This document shows, in pieces, positions 1-6,459 of a stretch of 12,967 bases of DNA. The notes under the pieces were generated by a model. The model made no database searches, was not told the DNA's origin, and saw nothing but the letters and a program-made list of their open reading frames with translations. Numbering within the stretch: position 1 is the first letter of the stretch; every line of letters begins with the position of its first letter. The position numbers and the translations under genes were made by a program. Source of the DNA: Clostridiales bacterium (GTDB lineage Bacteria; Bacillota; Clostridia; Oscillospirales; Oscillospiraceae); NCBI GenBank assembly GCA_019418525.1, contig DYBS01000003.1, forward strand, positions 21,738-34,704, given 5' to 3'.

Positions 1-67
1 GGGCGGCCCAGCCCAGCTGCACCAGGAGCCGGGCCCGGCGTCTCAGTCCATGCAGTACCTTACCCAA
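1..67 (-). CDS. 5' end of a third redox-cluster gene, cut by window edge
   Basis: Only about 22 codons are visible. A TTG start at 67..65 overlaps the end of the upstream CXXC-peptide gene. It gives an Arg-rich N-terminus (LRRRAR) followed by a hydrophobic stretch (LLVQLGWAA), which looks like the start of a first membrane helix. A GGAG lies about 10 nt upstream of the TTG. The tight overlap suggests translational coupling with the gene before it. From knowledge of similar clusters in gut Clostridia, where TlpA and CD1871A-type genes are often followed by a 4Fe-4S-binding membrane protein, I infer that kind of product. Nothing in the visible part proves it, and no iron-sulfur motif is reached. 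The non-ATG start is the main uncertainty. Confidence 0.45.
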   Translation of the reverse strand, partial: MGKVLHGLRRRARLLVQLGWAA

Positions 68-206
68 TGCCGATGCACTCCAGGCAGATGTTGACCGCCT
101 TGCTGAACACCACGTCGGCGCCCCCCGCGCCAAAGCCCGCCAGCATCAGCACCAGCCCCACCACCGCCAGAACGGCCCCCGGAGCCCAGCGCTTGACGGC
201 GCTCAT
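60..206 (-). CDS. Small CXXC-motif membrane peptide (CD1871A-like)
   Basis: This 48-residue protein has a basic N-terminus (MSAVKRW) and one hydrophobic helix at about residues 9-30. A short tail contains CLEC (residues 41-44) near the C-terminus and ends in IGIG. Its size, single helix and C-terminal CXXC match the CD1871A family of small CXXC proteins. These accompany TlpA-type thioredoxins and 4Fe-4S proteins in Clostridia; the exact role of the family is not established, and a thiol-redox or metal-binding partner role is inference. The ATG lies in an ATGA overlap with the stop of the tlpA-like gene, so the two are probably translationally coupled. It is too short for most gene callers but is supported by the overlap, the helix and the CXXC motif. 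Confidence 0.75.
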   Translation of the reverse strand: MSAVKRWAPGAVLAVVGLVLMLAGFGAGGADVVFSKAVNICLECIGIG

Positions 207-862
207 CCCACTTCCTCCAGCATCTCGTCAATGACGGCGGCCCAGCCGTCCTTGTCCTTGGCGCCCATGTAGAGGGTGCCCACCTGTGCCCCGGTCTCGT
301 CCACGAAGAAGGTGGAGGGCAGGGCGTAGATCTGCATGACGATCTTCTGCATGTCACCGGTGGGCAGGAGATTGGTGTAGGTGACGCCGCTCTCCGAAGC
401 GATGGTCCGTGCCTCCTCCACCAGGCTCTCGTCCAGGGAGCCATCCTGGGTGAGCACGTCGCTGACCAGGCCCACGATCTGCACGCCCTGGTCGGCGTAC
501 TCCTCATGGAGCTCAGCGAGGTCCGGCATCTCCTGCTTGCAGGGCCCGCAGAAGGTGCCCCACACATTGACCATGGTCAACTTGTGACCCTCCAGGATGG
601 ACTGGTCCACCTCGTTTCCGTCCAGATCGGTGGCGGTGAAGGTGCTGAGCACTCCGGCCTTTTCCCCGGAGTCGGAGGAGCCGCTCTCCGGCGTGCTGCT
701 GGCGCTGGCCGAGGGCTGGGCGGAGGCAGTGGCCGCAGCGGAGGGCTCTGCGGACGGTGCCGCAGAGGGATCAGAGGCGGCATTTCCGCCGGAGCAGGCG
801 GTGAGGGTCACCGCCAGTGCCAGAGCGGCGGCGGGAAGCATATACAAACGCGATGGATGCAT
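203..862 (-). CDS. TlpA-family thiol-disulfide oxidoreductase lipoprotein
   Basis: This is a 219-residue secreted thioredoxin-fold protein, probably reducing or exchanging disulfides outside the membrane. Residues 1-22 form a lipoprotein signal peptide with lipobox LTAC, Cys23 being the predicted lipidated residue. Residues 24-70 are a low-complexity Ser/Ala/Pro linker that would hold the domain off the membrane. Residues 71-219 form the TlpA/thioredoxin domain, with the active site WGTFCGPC (Cys105, Cys108) and the cis-proline loop ALPSTFF (Pro182). An ATG 42 nt further upstream is in frame, but I chose 862 because it gives a clean lipoprotein signal and lies 11 nt after AAAGGA. It is first in an overlapping cluster with the CXXC peptide and the partial gene. 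The family assignment is firm; the substrate is unknown. Confidence 0.9.
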   Translation of the reverse strand: MHPSRLYMLPAAALALAVTLTACSGGNAASDPSAAPSAEPSAAATASAQPSASASSTPESGSSDSGEKAGVLSTFTATDLDGNEVDQSILEGHKLTMVNVWGTFCGPCKQEMPDLAELHEEYADQGVQIVGLVSDVLTQDGSLDESLVEEARTIASESGVTYTNLLPTGDMQKIVMQIYALPSTFFVDETGAQVGTLYMGAKDKDGWAAVIDEMLEEVG

Positions 863-894
863 ACAGACATCGATCCTTTCCATGGAATGGTTAG

Positions 895-923
895 AGCATA
901 GCAAACGCTGGGCCGGAAGTCAA
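895..923 (-). promoter_or_regulatory. Promoter of the tlpA-like redox cluster
   Basis: On the minus strand, TTGACT (923..918) and TATGCT (900..895) are separated by 17 bp, a good sigma-A-type promoter. Transcription would start about 25-30 nt upstream of the chosen start codon at 862, which supports that start over the upstream in-frame ATG. Its -35 element lies only 16 bp from the -35 of the divergent MarR promoter. Confidence 0.7.
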
Positions 924-939
924 CCTCCCCGCTGTCGGC

Positions 940-967
940 TTGACAAGAGCGGAAAAGTTAATATAAT
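940..967 (+). promoter_or_regulatory. Consensus promoter of the marR-ABC operon
   Basis: TTGACA (940-945) and TATAAT (962-967) are both perfect consensus hexamers, 16 bp apart. It is the strongest-looking promoter in the window, as expected of a promoter held down by a repressor. Its -10 overlaps the palindromic operator that begins at 966. Confidence 0.85.
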
Positions 968-994
968 TGATATATCAACAGTTGACATATCAAT
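966..994. promoter_or_regulatory. Probable MarR operator, 29-bp inverted repeat
   Basis: Left half ATTGATATATCAAC (966-979), one central base, right half GTTGACATATCAAT (981-994): 13 of 14 positions pair. Each half also contains its own 12-bp palindrome (TTGATATATCAA, perfect; TTGACATATCAA, one mismatch). The site covers the end of the -10 and the likely transcription start and stops just before the Shine-Dalgarno of the MarR gene. MarR repressors typically bind such AT-rich palindromes at their own promoters, so autorepression is the natural reading. Confidence 0.8.
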
Positions 995-1010
995 CAAAGG
1001 AGGATGGACC

Positions 1011-1445
1011 ATGGAGCGGACTTTTCAGATGCTGCTCTACCGGGCGTTCCACGCCCACCGCAACCGGCTCCAGCCCTGCCTGCGGGAGCTGGGCCTGGGG
1101 CCGGGACAGCCCAAGCTGCTCTCCTACCTGGCGGCCCACGGGCCCTGCCGGCAGCGGGAACTGGCCGAGTACTTTGAGATCGACCCGGCGGCGGTATGCC
1201 GGATGCTGGACGTGCTGGAGAAGGGCGGCTTCGTCTCCCGAGAGCCCGATGAGGGCAGCCGCCGCTGCGACCTCTTCTCACTCACAGAGGCCGGGCAGGC
1301 GGCCACTGCCGCCTGGAAACGGGAGGGCAAGGCCGTGGAGGAAGTGGCTCTCCAGGGCTTCACGCCGGAGGAGCGGGCGCAGTTCTCTGACTACCTCCGG
1401 CGGGCCTACCGGAACCTCCATGGTGGAGAGGAGGAACAGCTATGA
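1011..1445 (+). CDS. MarR-family winged-helix transcriptional regulator
   Basis: This 144-residue, single-domain protein is the usual size for MarR regulators. The N-terminal helix (about 1-25) and C-terminal helices (about 96-140) would form the dimer interface. Residues about 31-95 are the winged helix-turn-helix: QRELAEYFEIDPAAVCRML holds the helix-turn-helix, and GFVSREPDEGSRRCDLFSLTEAG is the beta wing with the conserved Asp/Arg pattern. The start has an excellent ribosome binding site (AAAGGAGG, 996-1003), 7 nt before the ATG. It overlaps the first ABC gene by ATGA, the classic arrangement of a regulator with the drug-type exporter it controls. It probably represses its own operon through the palindrome at 966-994 and is released by a ligand that the exporter removes; the ligand is unknown. 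Cys residues (23, 46, 63, 86) leave thiol sensing possible but unproven. Confidence 0.92.
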   Translation: MERTFQMLLYRAFHAHRNRLQPCLRELGLGPGQPKLLSYLAAHGPCRQRELAEYFEIDPAAVCRMLDVLEKGGFVSREPDEGSRRCDLFSLTEAGQAATAAWKREGKAVEEVALQGFTPEERAQFSDYLRRAYRNLHGGEEEQL

Positions 1446-3196
1446 GTGATCTGCGCCGTCTGCTGCGCTATCTGGGCCCCTACCGGCGGGACATGGTCAT
1501 CGGCGGCTTGCTGGTGCTGGTGGAGACGGTATTTGAGCTTCTCATCCCGGTCTTGATGGCCGACCTCATCGATGTGGGCGTGATGAACGGCGACCTCCAG
1601 TACCTGCTGGTCAAGGGGGCACAGATGGTGGTATGCGCCGTTCTCTCCCTCATCACTGGGCTCCTCTACGCCCGCTATGCCGCCCGGGCGGCCTACGGCT
1701 GGGGCGCCCAGGTGCGCAAGGCCCAGTACGAAAAAGTCCAGCGCTACGCCTTCTCCAATCTGGACCACTTTGACACCTCCTCCCTGGTCACCCGCATGAC
1801 CACCGACGTCACCGTGCTCCAGAACGCCATCAACGGCGGCTTCCGGCCCCTGCTGCGCAGCCCGGTGATGCTTCTGATGGGGGTGGGGCTCTCCTTTGTG
1901 ATGAACGCCAAGCTGGCTCTGGTCTTTTTCGTGTGCGCCCCCATCCTGGGCGTGGTCCTGTTCCTCATCGTGCGCCGGGTGGCCCCCATGTACAGCCGCC
2001 TCCAGCGAGCGGTGGATGGGCTCAACCACGTGGTCCAGGAGGGGCTCACCGCCATCCGGGCCGTGAAGGCCTTTGTCCGCGGCGAGTACGAGGAGGAAAA
2101 GTTCCAGGCCGTCAACACCGAGCTTATGGAGACCAGCCAGAAGACCTTCCACTACGCGGTGCTGAACCTGCCCGCCTTTCAGCTGGTGATGTACACCTCA
2201 GTGGTGCTCATCCTGTGGTTCGGCGGTAATATGATCCTGGCGGGCACCCTTCAGGTGGGCGAGCTCACCGGCTTTCTCAGCTACGTGCTCCAGGTGATGA
2301 ACTCCCTCATGATGATCTCCAATGTCTTTCTGCTCCTCACCCGCTCCCTGGCCAGCGCCCGGCGCATCAGCGAGGTGCTCAGCGAGGAGGTGGAGCTCAC
2401 CTCCCCGCCCCATCCGGTGGAGGAGGTGCCCGACGGCAGCGTGGATTTTGAGGGCGTCTCCTTTAAATACCACGCCGACGCGGAGGAGTACGCCCTGTCC
2501 GGAGTGGACCTGCACATCGCCTCCGGCCAAACCGTGGGCATCCTGGGGGGCACCGGCTCGGCCAAGAGCACCCTGGTGCAGCTCATCCCCCGGCTCTACG
2601 ATGCCACGGAGGGCGTGGTCAAGGTGGGCGGTCGGGACGTGCGGGAGTATGACCTCACCGCCCTGCGGGACGCGGTGGGCATCGTGCTTCAGAAGAACGT
2701 CCTCTTCTCCGGCACCGTGCGGGAAAACCTCCAGTGGGGGGACCCGGACGCCGACGATGAGACGCTGTGGCGCGCCTGCCGGGCCGCCTGCGCCGACGAA
2801 TTTCTGGAGCGGATGCCCAATGGACTGGACACTGACCTGGGCCAGGGGGGCGTCAACGTCTCCGGCGGCCAGAAGCAGCGGCTGTGCATCGCCCGCACGC
2901 TGCTCAAACACCCCAAAATCCTCATCTTTGACGACTCCACCAGCGCGGTGGACACCGCCACCGAGGCCAAGATCCGCACGGCCCTGTCCGCCCTCCCTGA
3001 TATGACCAAAATCATCATCGCCCAGCGGCTCACCTCGGTGATGCACACCGATCAGATCATCATTTTGGACGACGGCAAGATCCACGCCATCGGCACCCAC
3101 CAGGAGCTGCTGGAGCACGACCCCATCTATCAGGAGATCTACGCGTCCCAGATGAAAGGAGGCGACAGCCATGCCGGCCCGACAGATCAGCGGTAA
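1442..3196 (+). CDS. ABC exporter half-transporter, degenerate-site subunit
   Basis: This is a 584-residue type IV (exporter-fold) half-transporter: six membrane helices in residues about 18-305, then an ATPase domain (about 332-575). Motifs are Walker A GGTGSAKST (369-377, Ala374 where Gly is usual), Q-loop Gln417, signature VSGGQ (473-477) and Walker B ILIFD (493-497). Asp498 replaces the catalytic Glu and Gln528 replaces the switch His (IAQRL). These last two changes mark the non-catalytic composite site of heterodimeric exporters such as TM287/288 and BmrCD. Its intact signature would complete the active site of its partner, encoded immediately downstream. The substrate is probably a drug, peptide or lipid; the MarR neighbour suggests toxic small molecules. 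It overlaps the MarR gene by 4 bp and the next gene by 26 bp. Confidence 0.95.
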   Translation: MSDLRRLLRYLGPYRRDMVIGGLLVLVETVFELLIPVLMADLIDVGVMNGDLQYLLVKGAQMVVCAVLSLITGLLYARYAARAAYGWGAQVRKAQYEKVQRYAFSNLDHFDTSSLVTRMTTDVTVLQNAINGGFRPLLRSPVMLLMGVGLSFVMNAKLALVFFVCAPILGVVLFLIVRRVAPMYSRLQRAVDGLNHVVQEGLTAIRAVKAFVRGEYEEEKFQAVNTELMETSQKTFHYAVLNLPAFQLVMYTSVVLILWFGGNMILAGTLQVGELTGFLSYVLQVMNSLMMISNVFLLLTRSLASARRISEVLSEEVELTSPPHPVEEVPDGSVDFEGVSFKYHADAEEYALSGVDLHIASGQTVGILGGTGSAKSTLVQLIPRLYDATEGVVKVGGRDVREYDLTALRDAVGIVLQKNVLFSGTVRENLQWGDPDADDETLWRACRAACADEFLERMPNGLDTDLGQGGVNVSGGQKQRLCIARTLLKHPKILIFDDSTSAVDTATEAKIRTALSALPDMTKIIIAQRLTSVMHTDQIIILDDGKIHAIGTHQELLEHDPIYQEIYASQMKGGDSHAGPTDQR

Positions 3197-4982
3197 AAAA
3201 CCCAAAAATCTGCGCTACACCCTGCGCACCCTGCTGTCCTACATGGGGCGGCACAAGTTCCTGCTGCTTATCGTGGCAGTGCTGGTGACGGTGAGCGCCC
3301 TCTGTAACCTTCTGGGCACCTACATGATCCGGCCCCTGGTCAATGGTCTGGTGGAGGGCGGCCGCTCCCATCTCATCCAGGCCGTGGCCCTCACCGCAGG
3401 CATCTATCTCACCGGCGCCCTCTGCTCCTTCGGCTACACCCAGACCATGGTGAAGGCCGCCCAGCAGATCCTCTTCGACATCCGGCGGGACCTGTTCTCC
3501 CACCTCCAGAAGCTGCCCCTGCGCTTTTTCGACCAACAGCGCCACGGCGATGTGATGAGCTACTTCACCAATGACGTGGACACCATCGCCGACGCCTTGA
3601 ACAACAGCTTCGCCATGGTCATCCAGAGCTTCATTCAGGTGGTGGGCACCCTGACCCTCCTCTTCATCCTCAACGCCCCCCTCACCCTGGTGGTGGCGGT
3701 GTGCTACATCGCCATGTTCCTTTATATCCGCTTCAGCGCCCGGCGGAGCAAGAGCTACTACCACCGCCAGCAGCGCAGCCTGGGCGATCTGGACGGCTTT
3801 ATTGAGGAGATGACCGCCGGACAGAAGGTGGTGAAGGTCTTTAACCACGAGAGCGCCAGCCAGAAAATCTTTGAGGAGAAAAACGAGGCCCTCCGCCGCT
3901 CCGGCACCGGGGCCCAAGCCTACGCCGCCACTATGATTCCAGCGGTCGTGAGCATCTCCTATCTCAACTACGCCATCGTGGCGGTACTGGGCGGCTTCAT
4001 GGCCATGAAGGGCCTCACCGACGTGGGGAGCCTGGCCAGCTATCTGGTCTTTGTGCGACAGTCCGCCATGCCCATCAACCAGTTCACCCAGCAGAGCAAC
4101 TTCCTGCTGGCCGCTCTGGCTGGCGCCGAGCGGGTCTTTGAGGTGATGGACCTGCCCCCCGAGGTGGACGAGGGAAAGGTGGACCTGGTCCCCGCTCAGA
4201 GGAAGGGTGCCTGGAAGTGGAGCAAACCCGACGGAAGCAGCACTCCCCTCCGGGGCGCGGTGCGCTTTGAGGATGTGGTCTTCGGTTACGAGCCGGGCCA
4301 CCCCATTCTGAAGGGCATCAGTCTCTACGCCGAACCGGGGCAGAAGATCGCCTTCGTGGGCTCCACCGGCGCGGGCAAGACCACCATTACCAACCTTATC
4401 AACCGTTTCTACGACGTGCAGGGTGGGCGTGTGACCTACGACGGCATCGACGTGCGGGACATCCAGAAAGACGCCCTGCGCCGCTCTTTGGGCATCGTGC
4501 TCCAGGACACTCACCTCTTCACCGGTACCATCGCGGACAACATCCGCTTCGGCAAGCTGGACGCCACCCAGGAGGAGGTGGAGAGGGCGGCCAGGATCGC
4601 CAATGCCGACTCTTTTATCCGCCGACTTCCCCAGGGGTACGATACCCTGGTCACCGCCGACGGCGCTAACCTCTCCCAGGGCCAGCGGCAGCTGCTGGCC
4701 ATCGCCCGGGCGGCGGTGGCCGACCCGCCGGTGCTCATCCTGGACGAGGCCACCTCCTCCATCGACACCCGCACCGAGGCGCTGGTGGAGAAGGGCATGG
4801 ACCAGCTCATGGAGGGACGCACTGTGTTCGTCATCGCCCACCGGCTCTCCACCGTGCGCAACGCCGACGCCATCCTGGTGCTGGAGCACGGCCAGGTGGT
4901 AGAGCGGGGCAACCACCAGTCCCTGCTGGAGCAGAAGGGCGAGTATTACCAGCTCTATCACGGTATGTTCGAGCTGAGTTGA
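3171..4982 (+). CDS. ABC exporter half-transporter, catalytic-site subunit
   Basis: This 603-residue exporter half-transporter has membrane helices in residues about 28-320 and an ATPase domain at about 363-600. Walker A is GSTGAGKTT (397-405), with Q-loop Gln445. Walker B is ILILDE, with catalytic Glu526, and the switch His557 lies in IAHRLST. The signature is altered to LSQGQ (501-505). The pattern complements the upstream subunit: this chain supplies the working Walker A/B and His, while its modified signature faces the degenerate site. An insert of about 20 residues rich in Trp/Lys (around 342-361) precedes the ATPase domain. The ATG follows AAAGGAGG by about 8 nt and lies inside the end of the upstream gene, so the two halves are translationally coupled and probably obligate partners. 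Confidence 0.95.
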   Translation: MPARQISGKKPKNLRYTLRTLLSYMGRHKFLLLIVAVLVTVSALCNLLGTYMIRPLVNGLVEGGRSHLIQAVALTAGIYLTGALCSFGYTQTMVKAAQQILFDIRRDLFSHLQKLPLRFFDQQRHGDVMSYFTNDVDTIADALNNSFAMVIQSFIQVVGTLTLLFILNAPLTLVVAVCYIAMFLYIRFSARRSKSYYHRQQRSLGDLDGFIEEMTAGQKVVKVFNHESASQKIFEEKNEALRRSGTGAQAYAATMIPAVVSISYLNYAIVAVLGGFMAMKGLTDVGSLASYLVFVRQSAMPINQFTQQSNFLLAALAGAERVFEVMDLPPEVDEGKVDLVPAQRKGAWKWSKPDGSSTPLRGAVRFEDVVFGYEPGHPILKGISLYAEPGQKIAFVGSTGAGKTTITNLINRFYDVQGGRVTYDGIDVRDIQKDALRRSLGIVLQDTHLFTGTIADNIRFGKLDATQEEVERAARIANADSFIRRLPQGYDTLVTADGANLSQGQRQLLAIARAAVADPPVLILDEATSSIDTRTEALVEKGMDQLMEGRTVFVIAHRLSTVRNADAILVLEHGQVVERGNHQSLLEQKGEYYQLYHGMFELS

Positions 4983-5002
4983 CCCAAGGCGACCGCCAAG
5001 TA

Positions 5003-5043
5003 AAAAACCCGGGCTGTTCTCAATGAGAACAGCCCGGGTTTTT
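5003..5043. terminator. Bidirectional rho-independent terminator
   Basis: A perfect 19-bp inverted repeat (5003-5021 and 5025-5043) has a 3-nt AAT loop. Its 14-bp mixed core is flanked by five As on one side and five Ts on the other, so it has a U-tract in both directions. It sits between the convergent ABC operon and the NlpC/P60 gene and can terminate both. Confidence 0.95.
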
Positions 5044-5059
5044 GTCGGGTTGGGAGGTA

Positions 5060-5962
5060 TCACATGATGTGACGGCCGTACACATAGACACTGTTGTAGT
5101 AGCCAGTGTTCAGGTTGTCGATCTGCACGGAATATGTATTGGTGGAGGCATGGATGAACTGGCCGCCGCCAATGTAGATGCCCACGTGGGACACCGGCTT
5201 GGTGGTGTTGGCCCGGAAGAACACCAGATCACCGGGCTGCAGCTGGCTCTTGGAGACGGCGGTGCCGTTGGCCAGCTGGTCGGTGGCGGTGCGGTTCAGG
5301 GTCACGCCGAAGTGGGCGTACACATACTTGGTGAAGCCGGAGCAGTCAAAGCAGTTGGGGCCGTTGCCGCCGTACACATAGGGGGTGCCCAGGAACTGCT
5401 TGGCATAGGCCACGATCTGAGAACCGATACTGGAGGTGGAGGCAGCGGTGGTGGACTCGCCGCGGGAGGTAATGGCCTTGACAGTATCCACATACTCGCT
5501 GCTCACATAGCCGCTCTGGCCGTTGTAGGAGATCTTATACCAGCTTCCATTCACACCGGTGATCTGGAAGGTGGCATTATCCGGCAGGGTGGCCACCTTG
5601 CTGTATCCAGTACCCGGGCCGCTGCGCATGTTCAGAGTAGAACCACCGGCGTTCACCTGGCCGTAACCAATGGCGGCGTCGCCCTGAGTGGCTACCGTCA
5701 GGTAATCGGCAGACATGTAGCCCTCTACGGACTTGTAGTCCACCTTGTACCAGCCGTTGCCGGCGTTGGCCAGAACGATCACTTTCTCGCCCTCGGAAAC
5801 GGTGGCCAGAATGGCGGAATCGGTGCTGGCGGTCTGACGCAGCCGGAGCGCGTCGGTGTTGACGGTGCCAATGCCGATACTGGTGGCGGCGGCACTGACC
5901 ATACACAGGCCGGAGACAGCGGCGGTAGCCAGCAGCATACGCAGCGTTTTGGAACTTATCAT
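5060..5962 (-). CDS. Secreted SH3-SH3-NlpC/P60 peptidoglycan endopeptidase
   Basis: This 300-residue wall hydrolase probably cleaves the gamma-D-Glu to diamino-acid bond of peptidoglycan stem peptides. Residues 1-26 are a signal peptide ending in SAAA. Two bacterial SH3 domains follow, about 33-91 (LRLRQTAS, WYKVDY) and about 102-160 (LNMRSGPG, WYKISY), likely binding the wall. A Ser/Thr-rich linker (165-180) leads to the NlpC/P60 domain (about 181-300), with catalytic Cys207 in DCSGF, His259 in SHVGIY and His271 in FIHAS. The ATG is preceded by AAAGGGAGG about 9 nt upstream. No promoter is evident in the 70-bp gap after the 96-residue gene, so the two are probably co-transcribed. Domain order and size are standard for Clostridia. 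Confidence 0.95.
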   Translation of the reverse strand: MISSKTLRMLLATAAVSGLCMVSAAATSIGIGTVNTDALRLRQTASTDSAILATVSEGEKVIVLANAGNGWYKVDYKSVEGYMSADYLTVATQGDAAIGYGQVNAGGSTLNMRSGPGTGYSKVATLPDNATFQITGVNGSWYKISYNGQSGYVSSEYVDTVKAITSRGESTTAASTSSIGSQIVAYAKQFLGTPYVYGGNGPNCFDCSGFTKYVYAHFGVTLNRTATDQLANGTAVSKSQLQPGDLVFFRANTTKPVSHVGIYIGGGQFIHASTNTYSVQIDNLNTGYYNSVYVYGRHIM

Positions 5963-6032
5963 TGGTATACGACCTCCCTTTCAAATTCGGGGCCGCCCCG
6001 ACAGCGGCCAATTTTCCATCTTCGAACGGTGC

Positions 6033-6323
6033 TTACTTTCCGGACAGAGCCCGGTCCAGCCAAACGGCGGCCACATCCATGGCGGCGTAGAGGCTGTCCT
6101 TTTCGCTTTTCTTCACCACGCGGTCCCGGCTCTTCAGGTCGGGATCGGTGAGCTGGAGCTGCACCTGCACTTTGTTGGCCACGTCCAGATCCTTGACCTT
6201 GCGGGTGCCCATCACCTGAATCATGATGATATATTTATCGGCCATGCTGCCGTAGTAAATCAAATTGTCCTTTCTGCGCAGAGGATGGCCCTTATAGACC
6301 AGCGGTAATTTTTCGCCTGCCAT
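6033..6323 (-). CDS. Conserved 96-residue protein of unknown function
   Basis: I do not recognise a characterised family. The protein is small, soluble and charged, with no signal peptide or membrane helix. The N-terminal half (residues 1-60) looks beta-rich: LPLVYKGHPLRRKDNLIYYG, then KYIIMIQVMGTRKV and KVQVQLQL, alternating in the manner of strands. The C-terminal half (62-94) is probably helical and basic. It starts at an ATG 6 nt after a perfect AGGAGG and has its own consensus promoter, so it is clearly expressed and not a shadow frame. It lies directly upstream of the NlpC/P60 gene in the same direction and probably shares its transcript. A role linked to wall hydrolysis is only suggested by that position. 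Confidence 0.85.
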   Translation of the reverse strand: MAGEKLPLVYKGHPLRRKDNLIYYGSMADKYIIMIQVMGTRKVKDLDVANKVQVQLQLTDPDLKSRDRVVKKSEKDSLYAAMDVAAVWLDRALSGK

Positions 6324-6361
6324 TGCGTACCTCCTAAAGTTGGATTAAAAACTGTAACCAA

Positions 6362-6390
6362 ATTGTAACACATTGTTTCCAGGTTGTCAA
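6362..6390 (-). promoter_or_regulatory. Promoter for the 96-residue protein and NlpC/P60 gene
   Basis: On the minus strand, TTGACA (6390..6385) and TACAAT (6367..6362) are 17 bp apart. The start would fall about 30 nt upstream of the AGGAGG ribosome binding site. Two GTTACA copies in direct orientation overlap and follow the -10; their significance is unclear. Confidence 0.8.
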
Positions 6391-6459
6391 ACATGAATTG
6401 CAATTATGTCACTCTTCGGCAGGGCAAACGGCAAAGATTTTCGATTCTTTTACTTCTTG

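Noticed and set aside
597..1010. Upstream extension of the MarR frame to an earlier ATG
   Set aside because: It would run through the divergent tlpA coding region, both promoters and the operator; the ATG at 1011 has an ideal ribosome binding site.
3060..5063. Long open frame on the minus strand opposite the second ABC gene (667 codons)
   Set aside because: It is a shadow of the GC-rich ABC gene. It has no ribosome binding site, its composition is His/Gly/Val-rich without domains, and the plus-strand gene has all the ABC motifs.
5991..6009. 6-bp GC hairpin between the 96-residue gene and the NlpC/P60 gene
   Set aside because: Short stem, 7-nt loop and no U-tract; in such GC-rich DNA it is not convincing as a terminator.
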